From NCBI RefSeq assembly GCF_027942865.1, contig NC_134510.1, positions 39,731,777-39,795,776 on the forward strand: 64,000 nt of DNA. The letters run 5' to 3'. Source of the DNA: Odontesthes bonariensis (lineage: Eukaryota > Chordata > Actinopteri > Atheriniformes > Atherinopsidae). The notes under the pieces were generated by a model. It worked only from the letters and a program-made list of their open reading frames with translations. It had not been told where the DNA came from and made no database searches. Within the stretch, counting starts at the first letter, position 1. Every line of letters starts with the position of its first letter. Shown piece after piece: positions 56,301 to 64,000 of this stretch. The position numbers and the translations under genes were made by a program.

Positions 56301-59300
56301 CGACAATAGGCGTTAAAATTTAAAGTTATTTGTTTTTGTCAGTAAATGAGGTGCGACTTGTGATCCATCCGTTCCAAATCCTGAGGTTTCGTCTCTTTGA
56401 GTCTGCTGATGCTGACCAAGTGTAGCCTCCTGCCTCTCAGGTGATGACTCACCTGAAGGATGCCTTCTTCTTGACGGTGGATGACGCGCAGCTGTGGGTG
56501 GTGGACAACCTGGATGGAGCTCTGGATCAGTTGGAGCGTGTGGCCGAGGCGGTTCGGATGACCGTGCGGCAGCTGCAGAGCACTCAGATTGGCCACGCCG
56601 CCGCGTCGGGATTCGACAATGTGCTGAGTCGTCTGGAGGACGCCACCGCCTACTACCTGCCCCTCCCACCAACTCTGCGTGAGTACAGAAATCTGATTGA
56701 AGCGAGATATTTAAGGAGACATATTGAGCCTTTTTTATTAGGGCTGGGCAACGATTAAAATGTTTAATCTAATTAATCACATGATTTCCCTGATTAATCA
56801 CGATTAATCTCATTTGTACGCAAAATCCAAAAATGAATCCAAAAGTAGTGTATAGCTTTTAGCATTTAGCTTTATTTTAAATGTGCTGCCATATGAATGA
56901 AAGTGCCATAACATTTGCTGTGCAAACACACTTTTAACATCAGCATCTTTCTGTAGTTTTTATGTAGAAGCCTCGCTCCACTGTCTGTTTCCTTGAATGA
57001 CTTGCTGCTATCAGTTGTGTGTTTTGCCTTTAAGTGATATTTTAGACTGGAACTACTACGCTGAGAAGACAATTCAACTTGGCAGTGTTTACAGATGACT
57101 TTGGTTCTGTCGACTCCGCCGTCTGGAAGAACTTTAACATGAAAATGGCCGAGTAAAAGTTCCGTACCCTTCTCCATGTTTGGTGGATCCGCCGATTACT
57201 TTCTTTTCCTGTTCCACAGCAGACAGCAGCAGACTTTTACAAAATAAAAGCCTGTGAGCAACAGACTTTTACAAAATAAAAGCCTGTGAGCAACAGACTT
57301 TTACAAAATAAAAGCCTGTGAGCAGCAGACTTTTACAGAATAAAACCCTGTGAGCAACAGACTTTTACAATAATAAAATAAATAATAAAACAGGGGGGGT
57401 CCGTGACGTAGTGGGCTGAGCAGGCGCCCCATGTACAGAGGCTATAGTCCTCGCTGCAGCTGGCCCTGGTTCGAGTCCCACATCGGACGGCCCTGTGCTG
57501 CATGTTGTTCCCCCTCTCTCTGCCCCCTGCTTCCTGTCTCTCTGAACTTTCCATTAAAGGCACAAAAGCCCCAAAAAATTATATAAAATGTTTTTTAAAA
57601 ACTGCATTAATGTGTGATGAAATGAAATTAAATAACTAACGAGTTAACTTGCCCAGCCTTATTTTTTATATAAATAATTGGAAGAGGACACTGAACATGA
57701 TAAATTATTTGTTGAAAAACTATAAAACCAATGACTCCAACCTCTAAAAAGCCACTGAACACCTGCTTTTTTAATTCATGAGCATTATCTTGATTGAGAA
57801 CTGTAAAAAATGTCCTAATACAGCCCTTTTATCTATCATCAGAAACAGTCCAGTTCCTCCAAAGCACTTCATCTAACCTATGACAAACAGTTTTAATTCA
57901 CTGCCATAATCACTCTCATCTTACAATAGATTTGAGCAGGTTTGTCGGGAACTTGTGTGTTTGTCTCACAGTTGTGAGTTGAAGAAGCAGCAGCAGAGGG
58001 AGCTGAAGCTCTGCAGAGTTTACGTTCATCCCTTTAGGCTCTGAGAGGGTTTTATTGAAGTGTTTTTGGGTCAGACAGCAGGCAGAATGTCAAATGGTGA
58101 CGTTAATCACACTGAAGGTGAAACGATCACACTGTGAGGCGGACGTTTGTGAAAGCTTCTCTGCACCAGAGGACCGGATGTGATACAAGTTGTTTTCTTT
58201 AAAACCACTTTTAGTTTAAGACATGAACAGGCAGCTCGTTCAGTCTGTCATCACTTCCTCAAGAGAAGAAACACTTTGAGCCGAAAGAATCCTAAATACC
58301 AGCATTATAAAAACTGTAAGAACAAGAAGATCTGCTGTTTTGCATCACATACAAACCTAAAATGCATCTAAAATGCAAATCCATCGTTAGATAACTGGTT
58401 TGAACCTTTTTTTTTTTAAGTTTCTGGAAGCTTCTCCAACCAGCAGGTTAGCTGCTGACAGGCGAGGGTGTCAGGATCGGGTATAACAGCAGCATTCACC
58501 AAAGGTTCAGCCTCTCCAACAAGGATGGGTCGGGGCTCACCGCTTTGGGCCAAACTCCATCAGAGAATCATCAAGAAGTTCAGCAAATGTCTCTCAGGAA
58601 GAGACCAGAAAAGATCAAAAAAAGTTTAGGAAAAGATCAAATGTTTCTCAGAGTCAGACTGTGAAGAACTCAGTAGATTTGTCCAGCAGGTAAAACCTTC
58701 TCAGGATTTATTATTAAAACGAGTCAGCTGCCTGAACACTCCCCCAAAGTGAATGTTTGCTTCACAGTTTCTGTCGAAACTCAAAGGAACACTTGTGCGA
58801 TGCGTTTGTTTTTTGTCGGTCCGTCAGGTCGGGAGTGGGAGATGAGGGTGCAGGAGTACGAGGACGAGGACGAGGACGACGAGCCCAGCCTGTGGACCAG
58901 GATCCGCAGCCTCCTGCTGACGCTCAGCCTGCAGCTTTATTACCGAATGACCAAGGTCAGAGAGCGACTGGAGAGAGTCGCCCGGACGCTGGGAGACGCT
59001 GCTGATCAGGTGAGGCCGAGCCCAACTCGCCTTCACTGTCCCGGCTCTAAAATCATTAGAGTTTGTTCAGGGACAACGAGCAGAGTAACTTACAGGTGAA
59101 GGTTAGTCACAGACACCCATCCCATAAGTAGGTTTTACCCCAAAAGTTCCTGTCAAACCAGAATCTAACCGACAAGAAGCAGTTTGGCTACTTTTTACAG
59201 ACAAAAATGTCTGAAAAAAGTCAGAATTAATGTAAAAACATTCAATTTTTTGATCAGAGGCATAATGTTGTTGCACTGATAGTAAAGTCCATGAGTTAAC

Positions 59301-61545
59301 AGTTCGGTCAAATTTAATGGTGCTAATGCAAAAAGCATCAAGTATGCGTACAAACTATTTTTAAATAAAAGGGGAATACTCTCAACTTCTCTTCATATAC
59401 AATTTACACATCAAAATATAGGTTTTTCGTCCTCTTTAACCGTTTGTTACTGTCACAGTTTTCTCTCAAATCGCCTCAAAACAGAGTAAACATGCTGAAT
59501 TTATTGGGTGAGGTCTTTTTTTTAACCTGCCATGAAAGCTATATTTTACACAGTAGATTAACAAAAAAAAAAAAAAAAAAAAGCATCCGTGTGTCCAGGA
59601 CAAGATTCTGTCACTCGCTGTTCAAACATTTTTTTTTTTAAAATACGACTTATAGTTTTTACACAGCTACTGTTTGTCTGAGGCTCTATTTTGCATCTGC
59701 TTAACAATGTCAGTGTCCTCCCCCCTACAACACAGAAAAGGCAGGAATCCCTATAGCTACTCAGCAGTTCCATCATGGCCGCCCCTCAAAGGCTCTGTAT
59801 GTCCTCAAACATTACCTGTGTTCCAAACCGCATACTTCTCCTACTACTCATACTAACTTTTTGAGTTAGTATGCGAGTTTAAGCGAGCGAGAAGTTCCCG
59901 AATGCATACTAGATCTTCCTAAATGTTGGGTATGCATCATGAGGTTACTACTCATACTCAAACTACCCAAGATGCAACGTAACGTGACGTCGCCGATCGT
60001 CATTTCCTGTCAAAACGGCAGTTTCAAGCTAGCTACAACGAGGGTAGGTTCACTTCCTGTTTTCAAAACAAAAGCACCAATTGTATGGTAATGGCTTTCC
60101 CTATGATAAAAGGCAACGGGTATTTTATTTTGTGAAAATAACAGGAAGTGCGTTGCTCACTGCGGCTAGCTTTAGTAGCGCCGAATTCGTGGGAACAAAA
60201 TTGTAAACAGCCGGTATTTTGTCAGGTTTTCAACACGTTGGGGATCTAAACGACTACTTTCTCACCTGAAAATGTTTCAAATGTTGCTAAAGTTTACAGT
60301 GTTTAGAGCTTAAGCGAAATCAGCTTCAGGCCGGCTGATTTCGGCTCGGGCAGGAGCGAAATGCATTGTGGGTAAACGCTCTGCATACTGTCTGATTGAT
60401 GAGTATGTTGTTTCGAACACAGCCAATATGTTATCTCTGATCAGAACTGATCCAACAGGAGCATTAAGTTCAAGGTAAACACAAGAAACTTTGACCAGAG
60501 TCAGTGAATAATTCCCTAAACTGACTATATAGATCAGTGAGCAGTGCTGACTAACATGTCATTGGGCTCATCAGTGTTTTGTCTAGTTGGGGGCCACAAC
60601 ACCTCCAGGAGGCTAGAGCGTGATCACTGGCGTCCCAGAGTCACCCCCCTAATGCCAGCCATCTCTGCTCCTCACACCACAACAACCATCTTTTCATCCA
60701 CAGCCTCAAGCTACCCCAGCCTCTCACCAACTGCACACCAGTCACAGCGGGGTGGGGATACAACCCCTGGTTCCGGTAGGGGGTAGAAATAGAAGAAGTA
60801 AAGAAAAGTAGGAATGGGATTCAAACCCTGGTTCCGGTAGGGGGTAATGAAAGTATAGAGGGTGCCAGAGGTGGAGGCGGGACAAGACACACGAGCAGAT
60901 TCAGCAGACAAACTCACCTAAACAGTCCTATAATCACTAAAAATGCCAGCAAAAACAAGGTCATGCAGGGCAACTCACCTAAATGGCCGCCTGGTTTCAA
61001 AAGGCTCACATGGGCCACACCCTCCACCTAAATACATCCTGGATTTCTTCCTTGTTTCTTCCAAAAGTCTGTTTACCCTAAGTGCTCCCCCTGATGGGCC
61101 CCCAGCTGCTATTGCTTCTTCTAATCCAAATCCACTGACTGGATTTTACTGACTGGTAAAAATGCAATTAATCAGGGAAATCATGTGATTAATTAGATTT
61201 TAAAAAATTGAATCGTTGCCCAGCCCTTGATGTTTTAGATCTGTGTCTATCAGTATATCTTCAGAAATTCTATAGTTTTTGTTTCACAGTAAAAGGTCAG
61301 TTTAGCAGCTGGACAAACATGTTTTGGTCCAAAACATTTAAATATGGTTCAGCATTAAAGATGGTTTGAGCTGTGTGCTGCAACGATCATCTGTAGCCCA
61401 ATGGATGCAGCATCCATGATTTCAAACAAAATCTCTGGTTCTGGCTGGTCAGACCCCAAAAGTTTCATTTTAACACGATCTTAAATCACGTTCTGGCTCT
61501 TGTTTATTTAATTTTTTTTTCTTGCAGATTCTCTTAGAATCTTAA
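50301..61545 (+). CDS. Perilipin family lipid-droplet protein
   Basis: Five coding exons with matching phases: 50,301-50,324, 51,559-51,757, 51,855-51,937, 56,441-56,678, 58,828-59,009, and a possible sixth at 61,528-61,545. The joined protein is 242 aa, or 247 with the last exon. It starts MAARQDHK, then the PAT domain (FLKVSSLPLVQSAFQSVTSA, KDRYPLLGLMGGVAEVGV, SLEPQIEVANSFALDGLDLL, FPILNQSTDE), an amphipathic 11-mer region with a YYLPLPP hinge, an acidic stretch EYEDEDEDDE and a helix LLLTLSLQLYYRMTKVRERL. Family knowledge: perilipins coat lipid droplets and regulate lipolysis. The acidic run recalls PLIN1, and teleosts also have plin6; I cannot assign the paralogue. It is shorter than most perilipins, so further 3' exons may lie beyond the window. 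Confidence 0.85.
50415..51490. repeat. GGTT/GGAT tetranucleotide-type satellite, perilipin intron
   Basis: About 1 kb of TTGG, TGGA, TAGT words with longer blocks such as ATAGTTGGGTGGTTGGATGG recurring. The reverse strand gives a spurious Thr/Asn/Gln-rich ORF. Confidence 0.9.
51559..51757 (+). CDS. Perilipin exon 2 (PAT domain start)
   Basis: Acceptor TGTTTCAG, donor GTACGT, 66 codons plus one base. Encodes SSAFLKVSSLPLVQSAF through LLQSLEPQ. Confidence 0.85.
51855..51937 (+). CDS. Perilipin exon 3 (PAT domain end)
   Basis: Acceptor CTGTGCAG, donor GTTTGT. Joins to give IEVANSFALDGLDLLEKNFP and ILNQSTDE. Confidence 0.85.
52378..52524 (+). pseudogene. Harbinger Myb/SANT-like ORF, first part
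   Basis: Reads MRMASRCKKNNFRGSEIEVL then LPEIQKGKSIILAVSV before the insertion. The continuation SSGITGPKAKKWETVTSAVN is found at about 53,715-53,780. This is the usual DNA-binding partner of the Harbinger transposase. Interrupted and not functional. Confidence 0.65.
52485..53700. mobile_element. Insertion in the Harbinger element (LTR-like?)
   Basis: Separates the two halves of the Myb-like ORF. It starts TGTTACGGGTTTC. A 72-bp direct repeat (CCTGGAAAACAGAATCGTTA onward) lies at 52,566-52,637 and 53,396-53,467. No coding. The type is uncertain. Confidence 0.45.
53903..54498 (-). pseudogene. Harbinger transposase (HARBI1-like) remnant
   Basis: Minus frames encode IPPHAQVLTTLGFLAPGTFQ and REIGDRSGVSQSSVSRALPL, a helix-turn-helix found in HARBI1-like proteins. 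After a frameshift FHPVAGLPIIIGAMHTYTHQ follows where the first catalytic Asp (normally in IGAIDxTH) would be, here changed. The rest of the DDE core is lost. Confidence 0.75.
54961..55880. mobile_element. 920-bp TTAA-flanked palindromic element
   Basis: Left AGGGGAACTCCGGGGCATTT pairs with right AAATGCCCCGGAGTTCCCCT. The two arms, about 453 bp each, match almost throughout around an axis at 55,420.5 with a 14-base centre. TTAA lies on both sides (54,957-54,960 and 55,881-55,884). No ORF. Arms contain AACCATATGCATGGTT-like and TATAAAG motifs. Confidence 0.95.
55885..56440. other. Perilipin intron, nothing recognised
   Basis: Non-coding sequence leading to the acceptor of exon 4. Confidence 0.4.
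56441..56678 (+). CDS. Perilipin exon 4 (amphipathic helix region)
   Basis: Acceptor CCTCTCAG, donor GTGAGT. Encodes VMTHLKDAFFLTVDDAQ to ATAYYLPLPPTL plus one base. Confidence 0.88.
56872..57177 (-). CDS. BED-type zinc-finger ORF (hAT copy E)
   Basis: 101 aa, [20 protein letters not shown] to HMAAHLK, Cx2C (CKHC) and Hx4H. Matches copy D except for HNKC to HSKC. Not preceded by an obvious promoter. Confidence 0.55.
   Translation of the reverse strand: MEKGTELLLGHFHVKVLPDGGVDRTKVICKHCQVELSSQRSSSSLKYHLKAKHTTDSSKSFKETDSGARLLHKNYRKMLMLKVCLHSKCYGTFIHMAAHLK
57233..57370. repeat. 32-bp minisatellite, about four units
   Basis: Same unit as at 3,690-6,290. Confidence 0.85.
57393..57600 (+). mobile_element. 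tRNA-derived SINE inside hAT copy E
   Basis: GGGGGGTCCGTGACGTAGTG head, B box GGTTCGAGTCC at 57,468-57,478, A-rich end. Same insertion point as in copy B. Confidence 0.8.
57670..58827. other. Perilipin intron 5' of exon 5, nothing recognised
   Basis: No element or exon recognised. Confidence 0.4.
58828..59009 (+). CDS. Perilipin exon 5
   Basis: Acceptor CCGTCAG, donor GTGAGG after CAG. Completes Arg across the junction, then REWEMRVQEYEDEDEDDE, SLWTRIRSLLLTLSLQLYYR and a basic helix to GDAADQ. Confidence 0.85.
59010..59815. other. Perilipin intron, nothing recognised
   Basis: A-run at about 59,563-59,582. No exon. Confidence 0.4.
59816..60424. mobile_element. MITE with GGCTGTGTT ends, copy 3 (inverted)
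   Basis: Left CTGTGTTCCAAACCGCATAC, right GTTTCGAACACAGCC. Aligns in reverse with 10,276-10,848. Confidence 0.75.
60480..61150 (-). mobile_element. LINE 3' UTR copy 2
   Basis: Shares with 45,489-45,990 the blocks GATCAGTGAGCAGTGCTGAC, GGGATTCAAACCCTGGTTC and CACATGGGCCACACCCTCCA. An extra insertion of about 200 bp occurs near 60,560-60,770. Confidence 0.6.
61158..61229 (+). mobile_element. hAT/BED family end fragment (copy F)
   Basis: ATGCAATTAATCAGGGAAAT then TTGAATCGTTGCCCAGCCCTT is the terminus of the family. Nothing else of it remains. Confidence 0.65.
61528..61545 (+). CDS. Candidate tiny last exon of perilipin
   Basis: A strong polypyrimidine tract and CTTGCAG at 61,521-61,527 precede ATTCTCTTAGAATCTTAA. 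In the incoming phase 0 this would add ILLES and a stop. Small exons can arise by chance; only the splice signal and phase support it. Confidence 0.3.
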   Translation: MLLES

Positions 61546-62689
61546 ATCAACAGCATGTAATAGTGACTGACATCTAGTGGTTAAGTTTGAAATGGCAACC
61601 ACCATCAAACGCAGTGCAATGTCCTGAATGATGCTTAGTTTTAAACCTTAGTCTTACAGAGGTGCTACATATGAACATTTATTCGCCAGGTTTCAAAATA
61701 CTGCGTCCAAAAAGGATCGACCTCGGGACATTTTATACAAATATGACCAAAGATATCAGAGGGGTAAGTTACCCAGAGTCAGATACTGGGATCTGTGCAC
61801 GTGCGATTCGTCAGGATTCATCCAACACACACACACTCAGCAGCTGTTCTGAGTTTGAGATTTGGATCGGTTTAACTCAGACAGAAGCTGCTCCCTGAGA
61901 GAAACTGAACATTTCTGTCATGTCGGTGATAGAGATCAGCAGAAACACATTATCCAGAGCTAACAAGCGGACGTGGAGACGTGACACAGCTGCTCCCACG
62001 GGGGAGGGCGCAGATATCCATCTCTGTGAGAGTCCCAGGCTTCAGGAAAGTGGGAAACGTGTTGGTTGTCACGGGTTGCAGGACTCAGGCTGTAATACAG
62101 CTGCTCTACTTCAGTCTGTGCCTAAAAACTAGAAGAAAGCTCTAAGAAACTGTTAGAAACCAGATCAGTCTAAAAGTAAACAACTGGGTTGAAATGAGGG
62201 GCCTAAGGACGGATTACAACTCGTCCAAACCAAAGAAAAAGGGCCAAAAATAGTCCCAGAGGTGCTTAAAATACCATCAATTCCACAAAAGAGCTGACAG
62301 AGTGCTAACAAATGATGGTTCCATTTAAGTCTCAAAAACTATGCAAATAAGATACAAAAACTGCTATTTTTTTAGGTTAAATACAGTTAAAAACAATCAA
62401 ACCTGCAGAAATCGTTCGTTAATCGTGTGAAAAACAGAAAAAAAAAAAAGACTGTCCCAGAACAAATTAGACCAAAAAGAGCTCCAGAAGATGGGAAAAC
62501 TCCTGATGGGGAAGGTCCTCACAAAGATAGGAGCACAACTGCACGTGTGTGTGTTTGAAGCGGCTAAGTGACACACACGAGCGCTTCTTCGTCCTGCAGA
62601 ACACCAACAAACACAGCCGGAGTTCAGCCCCATCAGATACAGATCGATGACACAGCTGCTGCTTCAAATCTGAGCCGAGGATCGGACTC
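61546..62689. other. Nothing recognised
   Basis: No exon or repeat family recognised past the candidate last perilipin exon. Confidence 0.35.
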
Positions 62690-63040
62690 ATCAGCACCAT
62701 CACCATCTGCATCACCATCTGCCCCACCATCATCATCTGCCCCACCAGCATCTGCCCCACCGTCATCATCATCTCCACCACCATCACCATCAGCACCATC
62801 ACCATCATCACCATCTGCATCACCATCTGCACCACCATCATCAGCACCAGCACCATCATCATCTGCCCCACCATCATCATCTGCCCCACCAGCATCTGCC
62901 CCACCAGCATCTGCCCCACCATCATCTGCCCCACCATCATCATCATCTCCACCACCATCACCATCAGCACCATCACCATCAGCACCATCATCAGCATCTG
63001 CACCATAATCATCAGCACCATCATCATCTGCACCATCATC
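62690..63040. repeat. CAT/CAC-rich minisatellite
   Basis: Trinucleotide words ATC, ACC, TCTGCCCCACC in longer imperfect blocks (for example CCACCAGCATCTGCCCCACC). Long Ser/Pro/Ala and Met/Val frames through it are spurious. Confidence 0.9.
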
Positions 63041-63046
63041 TTTTAA

Positions 63047-63100
63047 AGGGATAGTTCGCCTCTTTTGACATGAAGCTGTATGACATTCCATTTCAGCAAT
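63047..63100. mobile_element. TTAA-flanked MITE, copy 4 (end fragment)
   Basis: TTAA (63,043-63,046) followed by AGGGATAGTTCGCCTCTTTT GACATGAAGCTG, then unrelated sequence. Confidence 0.75.
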
Positions 63101-63920
63101 TGTCGTGACGGGTGCGTTGGTAGGACATGGTAGACTTCCTGCGACGTGGCGGCAGGAGGAGCTGGAGACCGTCCGGCGGGCAGCCGGACAACGGGGGAAC
63201 CCCCCCCCCCCCTTAAGGGATGGATCCCAGACATCCCAACCAGTGGGAGGGAGGGGCTCGAAATCGCAGGTCCCCAGGCTCTCCGGGCCCCGCCTCCAAA
63301 GTGGCTAGCTGCTTGGTTTCTGTGGCTAGCTCCCTGGTTTCTGGGGGGGGGCTCTCTGGCGTCCTGGGGCCGCGGGTCCTGGGGCTGTGGTGTAGGAGAG
63401 GAGCTGCACAGACCTGGCATGGCTCCAAACATCGTCCAGGTTATTCGTCCATTTCTGGAGTCTCCGTCTCTCTAAAAGAAAGTTCAGGAGCTCATCAGTC
63501 ACCTGCAGTCTCTGATGCGAGGTGGCGTCCTGCTCCAGACAGCGCCAGAAGTCCTCATTCAGGTCCCAGAAATGAGTCCGCCGCCTCCATGTGTGGTGAC
63601 GGGTGGGTTGGCAGGACACAGACTCAGAGATGTAAAAAAGCAAACTGGGTTTATTTAACGCAAAAACAAAGTTAAACAAAAGGCTGAGCCGGATAACAAA
63701 AAGCTAAACTGTGGAACAAAAGACTCGGCATGATATATGAAAGAACACTGAACTTCAAATACGTGGCATGAGGGGTGAAAATCCAGTAAGGATCTCACAA
63801 AAGGACAGGGGAGACTGGGTGTGATTGTGAATGAGTGCAGCTGGTGGCAATAACAGACAGGTGACATGAGTGAAGCTAATGAGCTGAGTGAGGGAAAAAA
63901 CACTGCCTAAACCTAACTAA
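63101..63920. other. Unclassified repeat-like sequence
   Basis: A direct repeat GTGACGGGTGnGTTGGnAGGAC occurs at 63,106 and 63,597. A minus-strand frame through 63,679-63,326 has no domain I recognise. It may be part of an LTR element, but this is unproven. Confidence 0.3.
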
Positions 63921-63924
63921 CTGT

Positions 63925-64000
63925 ATTTAAATCAAGTCAAATCAAATTTATTTGTAGCACATTTCATGTCCAAAACAATTCAAAGTTCTTCACATAAAAT
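63925..64000 (-). mobile_element. LINE 3' tail, cut by window end
   Basis: AAATCAAATTTATTTGTAGC and TTCAAAGTTCTTCACATAAA are the reverse of the tail at 40,193-40,470. Confidence 0.55.

Larger units (their letters stand above)
56739..57661 (-). mobile_element. hAT/BED composite element, copy E (complete, reference)
   Basis: Starts TAGGGCTGGGC and ends GCCCAGCCTTA with exact 8-bp target duplications TTTTTTAT (56,731-56,738 and 57,662-57,669). It carries the BED ORF, about four minisatellite units and the SINE. Best-defined copy, located just past perilipin exon 4. Confidence 0.92.

Noticed and set aside
62467..63091. Met/Val- and Asp/Gly-rich ORFs on minus, Ser/Pro-rich ORF on plus
   Set aside because: Low-complexity products of the CAT/CAC repeat.

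Overview
The window looks like nuclear DNA of a teleost fish, probably a percomorph. Vertebrate genes with GT-AG introns sit in AT-rich DNA packed with typical fish transposons (hAT/ZBED, Harbinger, Tc1, L2, Rex1-like LINEs, Ty3/Gypsy, tRNA-SINE) and very large minisatellites. Four protein-coding genes can be supported.

(1) Minus strand, 0.7-7.4 kb: the first two coding exons of an Ig-superfamily (CD22/Siglec-like) receptor. The rest of the gene lies to the left of the window. (2) Minus strand, 17.1-29.9 kb: a complete four-exon synaptotagmin-11 gene (syt11). All splice phases agree, the protein is about 467 aa, and a GC-rich promoter lies around 29.9-30.3 kb. (3) Plus strand, 38.1-39.8 kb: an intron-poor TRIM/finTRIM-like RING/B-box/coiled-coil/PRY-SPRY E3 ligase. 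(4) Plus strand, 47.1 to at least 59.0 kb: a perilipin-family lipid-droplet gene with a CCAAT/TATA promoter, five in-phase coding exons and perhaps a tiny sixth exon at 61.5 kb. The four genes have no obvious joint pathway: immune receptor, vesicle trafficking, ubiquitin ligase and lipid-droplet coat. They are neighbours, not an operon.

Most of the remaining sequence is repeats. A non-autonomous hAT family (ends TAGGGCTGGGC / GCCCAGCCCTA, 8-bp target duplications) occurs at least seven times. Its fuller copies carry a BED-zinc-finger ORF of about 101 aa. Several copies carry a 32-bp minisatellite that has grown to about 80 units in one copy (3.7-6.3 kb), and two copies share a hitch-hiking tRNA-SINE. 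Other tandem arrays have units of 44 bp (11.6-12.4 kb), 18 bp (15.2-16.4 kb), 38 bp (22.7-23.5 kb, inside syt11 intron 2), 21 bp (26.0-27.2 kb, syt11 intron 1), 124 bp (32.6-33.5 and 49.2-49.7 kb), GGTT/GGAT (50.4-51.5 kb) and CAT/CAC (62.7-63.0 kb). About 590 bp of degenerate CCCTAA telomere-like repeat lies at 13.8-14.4 kb.

The most striking structural feature is a 920-bp, almost perfect palindrome flanked by TTAA at 54,961-55,880 in a perilipin intron. A Harbinger element with both a Myb-like and a transposase remnant lies immediately upstream of it. I found no wholly new protein system. The most novel material is the composite hAT/BED/minisatellite/SINE family and the palindromic TTAA elements.
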